NCBI GenBank assembly: GCA_016177865.1
Contig: JACOUJ010000254.1
Span: 1-6,247, forward strand
Direction of reading: 5' to 3'
From: Candidatus Rokuibacteriota bacterium
Lineage (GTDB): Bacteria > Methylomirabilota > Methylomirabilia > Rokubacteriales > JACOUJ01
Length of the DNA: 6,247 nucleotides
Under the pieces are notes generated by a model, which saw only the letters and a program-made list of their open reading frames with translations, was not told the origin of the DNA and did not search any database. Made by a program: the position numbers and the translations under genes. Of the stretch, positions 1-5,956 are shown in pieces. Each line of letters starts with the position of its first letter. Position 1 is the first letter of the stretch.

Positions 1-6
1 ACGCGC

Positions 7-118
7 ATCACATCGACCTTTTGCATCCGTCCCGCCTTCCATACCTCCGCGACCCTCACCCCTTGCCGACGTTCGCAACCCGATCCGGCAGGCACGGGCG
101 GCGACCGCTGAGGCCGTC
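7..118. repeat. 112-bp imperfect direct repeat, copy A
   Basis: This stretch aligns without gaps to 867-978 at a constant offset of 860 bp. By hand count 97 of 112 positions match, and the longest identical core spans 81-101. Homology stops cleanly after 118. On the left it reaches almost to the window edge, so that boundary is not certain. Mismatches show no clear three-base periodicity, so there is no sign that it is conserved as protein. On the transcribed (minus) strand the copy lies 53 bp beyond the stop codon of the gene at 172-762. It could be a dispersed intergenic repeat, the end of a mobile unit or the product of a segmental duplication. I see no transposase or terminal inverted repeats. 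The left 171 bp hold no gene I can support. Confidence 0.85.
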
Positions 119-144
119 CAGGCGGCGCTTGTCCTGCTCTACCG

Positions 145-159
145 CGACCGTCACGGTCG
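145..159 (-). terminator. Small hairpin after the 172-762 gene, weak terminator candidate
   Basis: CGACCG and CGGTCG form a perfect 6-bp inverted repeat around a 3-base loop, starting 12 bp past the stop codon of the gene at 172-762. The stem is all strong pairs apart from one A-T, but no run of T follows on the minus strand. Intrinsic termination is therefore not well supported, and the hairpin could be chance in GC-rich DNA. Confidence 0.25.
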
Positions 160-171
160 AACCAATCGGGC

Positions 172-762
172 TCACCAGGAAGGGGCAATAGGCTGTGGCA
201 GCCCCACACGCATGAAAAAGCGGGCGAAGCCCTGGGCGAGATGTTCACGGTAGGGCGGCAGCAGCCGCAGGCGTGGCGCTTGCCGACGTTGCAGCAGCGC
301 CTCCAGGAAGGAGCGCGGGACGGTAAAGACATCATGGAAATCCACCACGCGGATCTCGGTGGCCAGGCCAGGAAGGTCGCAGCGGTCCAGAAAGGCCTGG
401 TTCCAAACATAGCCGTCGGCGATGTCTTCGCAGGTGCGTTTCCAGGCTTTTTCGGAAGGGTTCTGCTTCCTGGCGATCAACCAATCTTGCCAGGTGCTGC
501 GGAAGGTCGAAAGGGAAACATGGGGGCAGAGGACGACGTTTTCAACCTTGCGATGTTCCAGGTCGCAGGCCTGCGTCATGACCACCACGTCTTCGCGAAA
601 GGCGCTAACAAAGTCTTTCCATGCTTCTTCGGTTGGCGCCAACCGCCAGTTCGAGGGAAAAAAGTAACTTCCGCGGCCTGGGCGGAACGAAGATTCCCCG
701 CCATGGTCGCTCGGCGAATTCGTCGTCGGCTTCAGGCCAAGTGGCCGAGGCGCCGTTGCCAT
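172..762 (-). CDS. Conserved hypothetical protein with TQACDL motif
   Basis: This encodes a 196-residue soluble protein of unknown function. Residues 34-190 look like a real globular domain. It has a Trp-rich start (FFPSNWRLAPTEEAW, 34-48), a strand and motif VVVMTQACDLEHRKVENVVL (59-78, with C66 and D67), a Trp-rich middle (86-125), VVDFHDVFTVPR (139-150) and a C-terminal segment LLPPYREHLAQGFARFFMRV (167-186). From memory, similar proteins with Q-x-C-D-L and the LPPYREHL ending occur in other environmental bacteria as uncharacterised proteins, but I cannot name a family. There is no signal peptide or membrane segment. The ATG at 762 has no clear ribosome-binding site. Residues 1-33 are low-complexity, and another frame encodes a more protein-like stretch there, so the true start or an N-terminal frameshift is unsettled. 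The gene stands alone between two copies of a 112-bp repeat and does not belong to the sugar operon by content. Confidence 0.8.
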   Translation of the reverse strand: MATAPRPLGLKPTTNSPSDHGGESSFRPGRGSYFFPSNWRLAPTEEAWKDFVSAFREDVVVMTQACDLEHRKVENVVLCPHVSLSTFRSTWQDWLIARKQNPSEKAWKRTCEDIADGYVWNQAFLDRCDLPGLATEIRVVDFHDVFTVPRSFLEALLQRRQAPRLRLLPPYREHLAQGFARFFMRVGLPQPIAPSW

Positions 763-866
763 TGTACGGTTTCTCGGCTCGGGCTATGCTGCCGCAGGTG
801 TTTTGTAGGATATCTCGAATCGAGGCGTCAGGAAAGAGCAGATTGGAACGGAAAAAGTGACTGTGA

Positions 867-978
867 ATCATATCGGCCTTTTGAATCCGTCCTGCCTTCC
901 CTACCTCCGCTAGCGTCACCCCTTCCCGCCCTCCGCAACTCGATCCGGCAGGCACGGGCGGTGACCGCTCAGGCCGTC
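867..978. repeat. 112-bp imperfect direct repeat, copy B
   Basis: This is the partner of copy A at 7-118, ungapped and about 87% identical by hand count. It begins 12 bp beyond the stop codon of the truncated glycosyltransferase (991-1287) and ends about 100 bp before the start of the hypothetical gene (762). The right edge of homology, 978, therefore nearly coincides with the place where the glycosyltransferase reading frame breaks off. This supports a recombination or insertion junction here. The remaining 763-866 is somewhat richer in A and T and probably holds the promoter of the hypothetical gene, but I cannot pick convincing -35 and -10 boxes. Confidence 0.85.
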
Positions 979-990
979 TCTTTAGCGCCC

Positions 991-1287
991 TCACGCCGGT
1001 GTTGTTGCCTGGCGAAGGAACCCGTCGAAGTCTTTGGCATGCAGCAGTCCGCGGAAATCCAGGAATTTGCGCGTGCTCACCAGGTCGCCCGCAAAGCCGT
1101 TCAGGGGTATGGAACACCAGTCGTTCCATTGAACGCCTGACTCCTCCGGAGACGTGTCCGGCGAGAAAACTTGGACTGCATGTCCCAGGCGGCGAAGGGC
1201 ATCCACTGTCTCGCGCAGGTGCACTGCCGCCCCCTTGGTACCCAAGATGGGCACCCCAAAATCGCAGCACAGATAGGCGAATCTCAT
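991..1287 (-). pseudogene. N-terminal fragment of a GT4-type glycosyltransferase
   Basis: These 98 codons begin like a retaining GT-B glycosyltransferase. MRFAYLCCDFGVPILGTKGA supplies the first beta strand and the glycine-rich turn, followed by an amphipathic helix (AVHLRETVDALRRLGHAVQV, 21-40) and FSPD, the usual second strand. Enzymes of this kind are normally around 350-420 residues. Here the frame ends at a TGA after residue 98, so most of the acceptor domain and the whole nucleotide-sugar domain with the E-x7-E motif are absent. The start is the ATG at 1287, whose ATGA overlaps the stop of the epimerase gene by 4 bp, as expected for translational coupling. A longer in-frame start at 1377 would run deep into the epimerase and adds nothing family-like. 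Residues from about 50 on are less clearly glycosyltransferase and may include sequence brought in at the junction. It is probably non-functional; an expressed fragment cannot be ruled out. Confidence 0.72.
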
Positions 1288-2294
1288 CTCCAAACAGTCC
1301 GCACTTGTCTTGAGGGATTGGCCACCATCGCAGAGGGTTCGGCCGCAAAGGGCGAATCGATCAGATCTCTGACCCACCGTATCTGCTGGATCAAACCCTC
1401 TGCCAGGCTCACCTTGGGCCGGTAACCCAACTCTTTCCTCGCTAGAGCGATATCCGCCGCCGTATGGCGCGCGTCCCCCGCCGTCGATCGCTGATAGGAC
1501 GCGCGGATCTCCTGTCTCATCAGGGTGCCTAGCTTCCGGATCACCTCGGTTAAGGTCACTTCGGCCCCGCCGCCGATGTTGTAGACCCGACCGGCCCGGC
1601 CTCTCTCGGCCGCCAGGAGGTTGGCGGCGATCACATCGTCGACGTAGGTGAAGTCACGGCTCACTTCCCCATCCCCATAGATGTCGATGGTCTGCCCCAT
1701 TAGAAGGGACTCGATGAAGATCCGGAACGCCATGTCCGGCCGCTGTCGTGGTCCGTAGGCGGTAAAGTAGCGAAGGATCACCACCGGCACCTGGAACTGT
1801 CGCCGGTAGAGGAGGCAGAGATGTTCGCCCGTCAGCTTGGTCACACCGTAGGGCGAGAGCGGGCGAGGCAAGGCGGTTTCCGGGGTGGGGAGGGTATCGG
1901 CATCGCCGTAGACGGAGGAAGAGGAGGCATAGATCAACTTGCGGACCGAGCTGCCCCTAGCCGCCTCCAGCAGCCGCTGGGTGGCGAGAACATTGTTGCG
2001 AATGTAGCCTTCAAAGGCGGGCCCCCAGCTGGTCCGTACTCCTGCTTGCGCGGCCTGGTGAAAGACCCAGTCGACCTCCTGCAGGATGGGCGAAACGTCG
2101 AGTTCGGCCAAATCACCCTCGATGAAGGAGCAACGCGGGTGGCCAAGGCTGGAGCCCAGGTTCAGCTCCTTCATCCAGCGTGGATATGCGCTCGTAAAGG
2201 AATCGATGGCGATCACCTCGACCCCTTGCTCTAGGAGCCGTTCCGTGAGGTGCGATCCGATAAAACCTGCGGCGCCGGTGACAAGTGCTCGCAA
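1284..2294 (-). CDS. NAD-dependent sugar-nucleotide epimerase (extended SDR)
   Basis: This encodes a 336-residue cytoplasmic enzyme of the extended short-chain dehydrogenase/reductase family, full length for the group. The NAD-binding Rossmann motif GAAGFIG is at 7-13 and the ribose-binding acidic residue D31 closes the second strand. The catalytic serine lies in YASSSSVYG (122-130), and the Tyr-Lys pair is Y149 and K153 in SPYGVTK. The substrate-domain signature RYFTAYGPRQRPDMAF (175-190) resembles UDP-glucuronate and UDP-glucose 4-epimerases, and the RPDM element leans toward UDP-glucuronate. With the neighbouring dehydrogenase-like gene this would give UDP-glucuronate, then UDP-galacturonate, but substrate is inference. 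Dehydratases of the same fold are the main alternative. The TTG start at 2294 is chosen because it gives the conserved MRALVTGAAG beginning and has GGGAGG 8 bp upstream. It follows the GT4 gene by 13 bp and overlaps the next start by 4 bp. Confidence 0.93.
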   Translation of the reverse strand: MRALVTGAAGFIGSHLTERLLEQGVEVIAIDSFTSAYPRWMKELNLGSSLGHPRCSFIEGDLAELDVSPILQEVDWVFHQAAQAGVRTSWGPAFEGYIRNNVLATQRLLEAARGSSVRKLIYASSSSVYGDADTLPTPETALPRPLSPYGVTKLTGEHLCLLYRRQFQVPVVILRYFTAYGPRQRPDMAFRIFIESLLMGQTIDIYGDGEVSRDFTYVDDVIAANLLAAERGRAGRVYNIGGGAEVTLTEVIRKLGTLMRQEIRASYQRSTAGDARHTAADIALARKELGYRPKVSLAEGLIQQIRWVRDLIDSPFAAEPSAMVANPSRQVRTVWR

Positions 2295-2302
2295 CAGTCA
2301 AG

Positions 2303-2308
2303 CCTCCC
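2303..2308 (-). promoter_or_regulatory. Ribosome-binding site fixing a TTG start
   Basis: GGGAGG lies 8 bases before the TTG at 2294 and shares its first G with the TAG stop of the upstream GT4 gene. It is the only good Shine-Dalgarno sequence here and matches the family-consistent N-terminus, so the epimerase is most likely begun from TTG by ribosomes finishing the previous gene. Confidence 0.75.
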
Positions 2309-3576
2309 TATGGTCCCAAAGCCGCGACGGTCTCAGGTTGCTCGGTAGGCAGAGGTTCCCGCGAGAACAGGGCCGCCACCCTCTGGGCATTCACCCTGGA
2401 GTCGAATTTCTCAGCCACTGTGAAGCGCGCACGCTCCCGTAGCTCGTTCCTTAACGCCTCATCTCGCAGCACGACTTCAAGGACTGAGGCCAGCGCCTGC
2501 GCGTTGCGCTCCGGGACCAGCAGGCCGTCGTGGCCGCTGGTAATCAGCTCGGGGATGCCAGAGATGCCCGTTGACACGACCGGTAGGCCGACCGCCATCG
2601 CCTCGACCAGGACGTTGGGAATGCCGTCACGGTCGCCGTTTCGCAGGACCTGGCAAGGAAGCACAAAGACGGTGGCTTGTCGGTAGAAGTCCAGGATCGC
2701 CTCCTGGCTAACGGACCCCGACAGCTCAACCGTGTCACGGAGGGCGAGCTTGTTCACCATCCGTTCCAGAGCACGTCGTTCCGGCCCTTCTCCGGCGATC
2801 AGGCAGCGAAATCGGTGACCTTTACTCTTGAGGATCCGGCAGGCCAGCAGCAGGTGCGAGAAGCCCTTCTTCTCAACGAGCCTGCCGACCGACAGGATAA
2901 GGGGCGTTTCGGTGGGGAGCCTTTGCTGGACCCTGAACTTGTTTAGATCGACCCCGTGGTACGTGAGCTTAATCTTGGTACGCTCTTCAGCTTCCACGAG
3001 CTGCTGCAAATACTCATGGTTGGCGCCGGTGCAGGTGACGACAAACTGCGCGGCCCTGATCTTCTCCCTGAGGTCAGCGGGCTTAGCCGCATAAACGTCC
3101 TTCGCGTGGGCGCTGAAGCTGAAGGGTATGCCAGTGAGCATGCTAGCCAGCATCGCCACCTGGGTGACCCTGTGAGCAAAGTGGGCATGAAGATGCGCTA
3201 TGTCGCTATCCTTGAGGAGGGACGCCAGATAGACCGCTTGAAGGAAGCGACGCCAGACATCGAGGTTGAATGCCCTGAGGGAACGAGCCAGCACATACCG
3301 GACTGTACGCCGGTACCGGTCGGGCTCCAGGCGAGAGAGTACCCTGTTCGCCTGAAGGAGGGCCCTGGGGTGGCGGTACAGGGGATCGGGTAGGTAGCGG
3401 ACGGGCGCCTGAATCAGGCGGACACATTCGTGGGAAACCGTTTCCCTGGGCCTGCGGTAGGAATACACCTCGATCGGCAAGCCGAGTTTCTCCAGCTCCA
3501 AGATCTCGTTTGCGATGAACGTCTCCGAAGTCTGAGGGAACATCCGGAGTACGTATCCCAGTTTGGGCGGGCTCAT
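2308..3576 (-). CDS. GT4-family glycosyltransferase (WcaL-like)
   Basis: This encodes a 422-residue GT-B glycosyltransferase, expected to move a sugar from a nucleotide donor to a lipid-linked or growing glycan at the inner face of the membrane. The N-terminal domain opens with LGYVLRMFPQTSETFIANEI (6-25), typical of colanic-acid-type WcaL enzymes. HLHAHFAHRVTQVAML (128-143) and SFSAHAKDVY (153-162) carry the histidines usual near the active site. The donor domain has LSVGRLVEKKGF (228-239), LIAGEGPERRAL (259-270) and GIPNVLVEAMAVGLPVV (318-334), followed by GISGIPELI (337-345). The E-x7-E motif reads D317-x7-E325, an acidic substitution at the first position that I recall as tolerated in this subgroup. 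No membrane segment is evident, so it is probably peripheral. ATG at 3576 overlaps the upstream stop as ATGA, with GGGAG 6 bp before it. Donor and acceptor cannot be read from sequence. Confidence 0.93.
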   Translation of the reverse strand: MSPPKLGYVLRMFPQTSETFIANEILELEKLGLPIEVYSYRRPRETVSHECVRLIQAPVRYLPDPLYRHPRALLQANRVLSRLEPDRYRRTVRYVLARSLRAFNLDVWRRFLQAVYLASLLKDSDIAHLHAHFAHRVTQVAMLASMLTGIPFSFSAHAKDVYAAKPADLREKIRAAQFVVTCTGANHEYLQQLVEAEERTKIKLTYHGVDLNKFRVQQRLPTETPLILSVGRLVEKKGFSHLLLACRILKSKGHRFRCLIAGEGPERRALERMVNKLALRDTVELSGSVSQEAILDFYRQATVFVLPCQVLRNGDRDGIPNVLVEAMAVGLPVVSTGISGIPELITSGHDGLLVPERNAQALASVLEVVLRDEALRNELRERARFTVAEKFDSRVNAQRVAALFSREPLPTEQPETVAALGP

Positions 3577-4403
3577 CCAGTTCTCCCTGCCCCGGCCAGC
3601 CGGCGGCCGGGGGACTTCCGGGGGCGGTGACCGTTTTTCGCCACTTCGACACGATAACCTGCGACCTTAGAATTCATATTCTTGACTGCCCCCAAGAACT
3701 CCGGCGCATAACCCTTGCGCTCCGCGAAGTCAATGAGCTGGGCCAGGTCCTTGGGCAGGCAGGTGCCGCCGGCAGGCCGGCCATGCATCGTCGCGCCGTA
3801 AGGGGAAACCCTAGGATCCTGGCTGCACAGCTTGCCGACGACATGGGACTGGAGCCCTGTCAGCTCGCAGATGAGATGAATCTCGTTCCAGAAGGAGATG
3901 AGGGTATGGAAGTAGGCGTTAAGGGTCAGTTTGACCATCTCCGCCGTCGATGGAGGCACCAGCACAATCGGCGCCATCAAGGGGGCCAATAGTTCGGCGA
4001 GGCGCTCGCCCTCCTCTTTGCTCCGGCAACCGATCAGGATGAGATTGGGGTTCAAGGCATCCCAGAGAGCGGTCGCCTCTCTCAATATCTCGGGCATGAA
4101 GAGCAGCGGGCGTCCCAACTCCTCAGATAGATCCTCGGTCGTGCCCGGCGGGACCGTGGAGCGAATGACTGTGACAGGGCTATCCGGCGCCGAACGGAGA
4201 ACGTCCCGGACGTGACCCTCGCGGACGCAGATAAACAGCACATCCGGCGACGCGTCTTGGTCCAGCTCTGCAAACCCCTCAGCTCGAGCCTCCTCCATCC
4301 TGCCGGGGTCCGTATCCCTCACTGCCACGGTGTGGCCAAGGCGTCTAAGCATCTCCGCGGTGGTGCTGCCCACTACTCCGTAGCCGATGATTCCGATGGT
4401 CAT
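3573..4403 (-). CDS. Short UDP-glucose/GDP-mannose dehydrogenase-like protein
   Basis: This encodes a 276-residue protein matching the first two thirds of nucleotide-sugar dehydrogenases, which oxidise UDP-glucose or GDP-mannose to the uronic acid with two NAD. Visible are the Rossmann motif G7-Y-G9-V-V-G12, acidic D30, STVPPGTT (82-89), PEILREA (104-110), and the central helix AEMVKLTLNAYFHTLISFWN (154-173) with K158 and N162. The catalytic-cysteine motif GGTCLPKD (212-219) has C215, K218 and D219. The usual C-terminal Rossmann-like domain that clamps the nucleotide (about 130-150 residues in roughly 430-residue enzymes) is missing. After NMNSKV (242-247) there is only a basic, Arg/Lys/Gly-rich tail. 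It may be a compact natural variant, depend on another subunit, or be a deleted and inactive enzyme. The start is clear, with GGGAGGGAG 8 bp before the ATG. It lies 26 bp after the upstream gene and overlaps the next by 4 bp. Confidence 0.88.
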   Translation of the reverse strand: MTIGIIGYGVVGSTTAEMLRRLGHTVAVRDTDPGRMEEARAEGFAELDQDASPDVLFICVREGHVRDVLRSAPDSPVTVIRSTVPPGTTEDLSEELGRPLLFMPEILREATALWDALNPNLILIGCRSKEEGERLAELLAPLMAPIVLVPPSTAEMVKLTLNAYFHTLISFWNEIHLICELTGLQSHVVGKLCSQDPRVSPYGATMHGRPAGGTCLPKDLAQLIDFAERKGYAPEFLGAVKNMNSKVAGYRVEVAKNGHRPRKSPGRRLAGAGRTG

Positions 4404-4429
4404 AACCCAATCTCCCTCCCCATTGGTGA

Positions 4430-5611
4430 TTAGCTGGCGGCAGTAACCTCCGTGCCAGCGAATGCCGACCTGCCCAACAGAAGCTTTGTCGCCTGTCGCG
4501 CTCCATCCAGCGGAGGAATGTTGGCCGGCTGCGGCATGTCATCGTCGGCCAAGAGACGAACCAGCTCCTCAGCGAGACGCTCTGCTGTGAGGTCGGCGGG
4601 ATCGACCACACGGACCAGGCGCCTTTGCGAAAACAATTGACTGCGAATGCGCTGTTCGGCACTGGGTCCCGGCCTCGGTACAACCAGGGCCCTCTTTCGC
4701 CACTTCAACACCTCGCACAGGCTGTTGTAGCCCGCCATCGTAACCACCACTGATGCGGCCTGGAGCCACGGCGTGGCGTCCTCGCAGCGCACGTCGACGG
4801 GGTAAGGGACCGAGCGGCTCACCAGGGCTTCACGCTGCGCCGCTGGGATGTTCGGGCCCGTGAGGATCAGGGCCTGGAGGTCCGTCGTGCGCAAGAGGAT
4901 GGGCAGAGCGTCCACGAAGGCCCTGGCCAAGGGAAAGCCGTCATGCCCGCCTCCAACCATCACCAGGATGAGTGGAACATCGCCCTGGTGAGGCACCGGG
5001 GCCCTCTCCCCTTCGGGCTCGGGGGCGACATAGTGGCAATATCTGACCCCCTGCGCGGAGGGGGTCAAACGGTATGCCGACTCCGCGTCGTATAACTCGC
5101 GGCATCCGTAAATGAGCACCGCATCGTAGTGGCTGAGGTATTCGTACCCGCCGAGTTCGTGCCATGCTCGACGAATCACCTCGGGCTGACCGAGCACGTC
5201 CCTCAGGCCCAAGAAGAGGAAAGGGCGCCTGCGCTTCCCCACCGCACTGTCCAGCATGGACTTCAGTTCACCCAAGGCGCCAAGGGGCATGTGATCAACC
5301 AGGACCGCATCGGGCCGGAACTCCCAGAAGGTCTCCTTGATGATCGAGGCGCGAAGGCTTACCAGCTCCTCCGTCTTCAAATGCAGGGTTTCGGCACTCC
5401 AGCGCTGAGCATCTCGCTTTACGATGGTCGGAAGCTTGAGGTAGTCCACGCCGTGAAGGGCGGAAAAGAAAGAAGTTGCCGGAGAGTCAGCCACGATAAG
5501 GATGCTGCTTTGCGGTTCCAGGGCCAGGACTTCGCGGGCGATGTTATGGGCGCGACGCAGATGCCCGAGCCCCAGCCCGTCCTGGCTATACATGAGCAGG
5601 CGTGTACCCAC
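4430..5611 (-). CDS. MurG-like glycosyltransferase (COG4671-type)
   Basis: This encodes a 393-residue GT-B glycosyltransferase resembling MurG and the 'predicted glycosyltransferase' group. The first strand and loop are LLMYSQDGLGLGHLRRAHNI (5-24), with the GHLRR that in MurG-like enzymes sits at the acceptor side. VLVDHMPLGALGEL (103-116) and FLFLGLRDVL (131-140) belong to the N-terminal domain. The donor domain has VMVGGGHDG (217-225), a glycine-rich phosphate-binding loop, then VVVTMAGYNSLCEVL (288-302) and PRPGPSAEQRIRSQLF (312-327), matching the MurG helix that grips the nucleotide sugar. There is no signal peptide or membrane segment. The GTG at 5611 is preferred because AGGAG lies 6 bp upstream and the reading adds MGTRLL before the strand. 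The ATG at 5593 is the alternative and would clip that strand. It is the first sizeable gene of the operon and probably supplies an early transfer step in glycan assembly. Confidence 0.9.
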   Translation of the reverse strand: MGTRLLMYSQDGLGLGHLRRAHNIAREVLALEPQSSILIVADSPATSFFSALHGVDYLKLPTIVKRDAQRWSAETLHLKTEELVSLRASIIKETFWEFRPDAVLVDHMPLGALGELKSMLDSAVGKRRRPFLFLGLRDVLGQPEVIRRAWHELGGYEYLSHYDAVLIYGCRELYDAESAYRLTPSAQGVRYCHYVAPEPEGERAPVPHQGDVPLILVMVGGGHDGFPLARAFVDALPILLRTTDLQALILTGPNIPAAQREALVSRSVPYPVDVRCEDATPWLQAASVVVTMAGYNSLCEVLKWRKRALVVPRPGPSAEQRIRSQLFSQRRLVRVVDPADLTAERLAEELVRLLADDDMPQPANIPPLDGARQATKLLLGRSAFAGTEVTAAS

Positions 5612-5617
5612 CGTTCG

Positions 5618-5622
5618 CTCCT
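5618..5622 (-). promoter_or_regulatory. Ribosome-binding site overlapping a small-ORF stop
   Basis: AGGAG stands 6 bases before the GTG start at 5611 and decides that start over the ATG at 5593. The TAG stop of the candidate small ORF (5621-5740) overlaps its first two bases. Ribosomes ending there would finish directly on this site, a typical layout for coupled translation. Confidence 0.7.
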
Positions 5623-5740
5623 ACCCCCCGGCCCCTACCGGAATGCCGACGCTGCCAAACCCGCGTACCGCATCGCGGCACCACCAGGCAGTTGCGGCCG
5701 GCATCTGAGCCCGCGGAACTGCTATCCACTGTGAGTCCAT
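5621..5740 (-). CDS. Candidate 39-residue small ORF upstream of the operon
   Basis: An ATG at 5740 follows GAGGAG with a 6-base spacer, one of the best Shine-Dalgarno sequences in the window. The frame gives MDSQWIAVPRAQMPAATAWW at its start, then a Gly/Val-rich end, and stops at a TAG inside the ribosome-binding site of the glycosyltransferase gene, 9 bases before its GTG. I do not recognise the peptide. It has three tryptophans and no obvious membrane helix or attenuator-like run of one amino acid. It could be a translated leader that couples expression of the operon, or a chance frame. The same frame stays open upstream to 5905, but that start has no better signal. The evidence is the start signal and the spacing only. 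Confidence 0.35.
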   Translation of the reverse strand: MDSQWIAVPRAQMPAATAWWCRDAVRGFGSVGIPVGAGG

Positions 5741-5923
5741 CCTCAACTCCTCGTTTTGCGACCTTAACAGGGGCGGCGCACCCGCAACATCGATAATCTC
5801 GTCGACAAACGATCGGCGCTTTCGCCTAGTCCACCTGGCTTCGCCCCGCCGATCACGCCAACAAGGGCCAGGAGGCCGGCTCCGCTGCTGGTTGAGCCCC
5901 GACATCGCTATCGCCCGCCTTCC
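5741..5923. other. Intergenic region, probable operon promoter region
   Basis: No gene is supported here. The region separates the end of the repeat-protein gene from the sugar operon and most likely contains the operon promoter. I could not identify convincing -35 and -10 boxes on the minus strand. An 8-bp inverted repeat, GATCGGCG at 5811-5818 and CGCCGATC at 5847-5854, encloses 28 bases. It could be a regulator site but is within what chance allows in GC-rich DNA. Confidence 0.4.
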
Positions 5924-5956
5924 CCAGGTAGCTGTTACCAGGAGACAGCTACCTGG
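5924..5956 (-). terminator. Perfect 12-bp inverted repeat across a stop codon
   Basis: CCAGGTAGCTGT (5924-5935) and ACAGCTACCTGG (5945-5956) are exact reverse complements separated by 9 bases. The TAA stop of the gene at the right edge (5935-5937) falls at the stem-loop border, so the last codons are in one arm. A 12-bp perfect stem is strong and its place at the gene end suggests transcription termination or protection of the mRNA 3' end. No T run follows on the minus strand, so a classical intrinsic terminator is only partly supported; a protein-binding site is another reading. Confidence 0.6.

Noticed and set aside
814..824. CTCGA-A-TCGAG palindrome upstream of the hypothetical gene
   Set aside because: It is only 11 bases, about 50 bp from the start codon. 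It could be an operator but is too short to support without a second copy or conservation.
7..978. Insertion sequence or integron-type cassette
   Set aside because: There is no transposase, no terminal inverted repeats and no recognisable recombination-site structure. Direct repeats alone do not establish a mobile element.
241..1140. Long 299-codon open frame on the plus strand
   Set aside because: It runs antisense to the hypothetical gene, the repeat and the truncated glycosyltransferase, with no recognisable domain. Long antisense frames are expected in GC-rich coding DNA.
605..1348. 247-codon minus-strand frame across the repeat
   Set aside because: It overlaps the truncated glycosyltransferase and the hypothetical gene in another frame and its content is arginine/proline-rich shadow. 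Only a short piece near 690-750 looks protein-like, which is noted as a possible frameshift.
5129..5734. 201-codon plus-strand frame
   Set aside because: It is antisense to the MurG-like glycosyltransferase, which has clear motifs throughout. No family features are seen in the plus-strand product.
5811..5854. 8-bp inverted repeat with a 28-base loop
   Set aside because: It is within chance expectation for GC-rich intergenic DNA and has no associated promoter boxes that I can identify.
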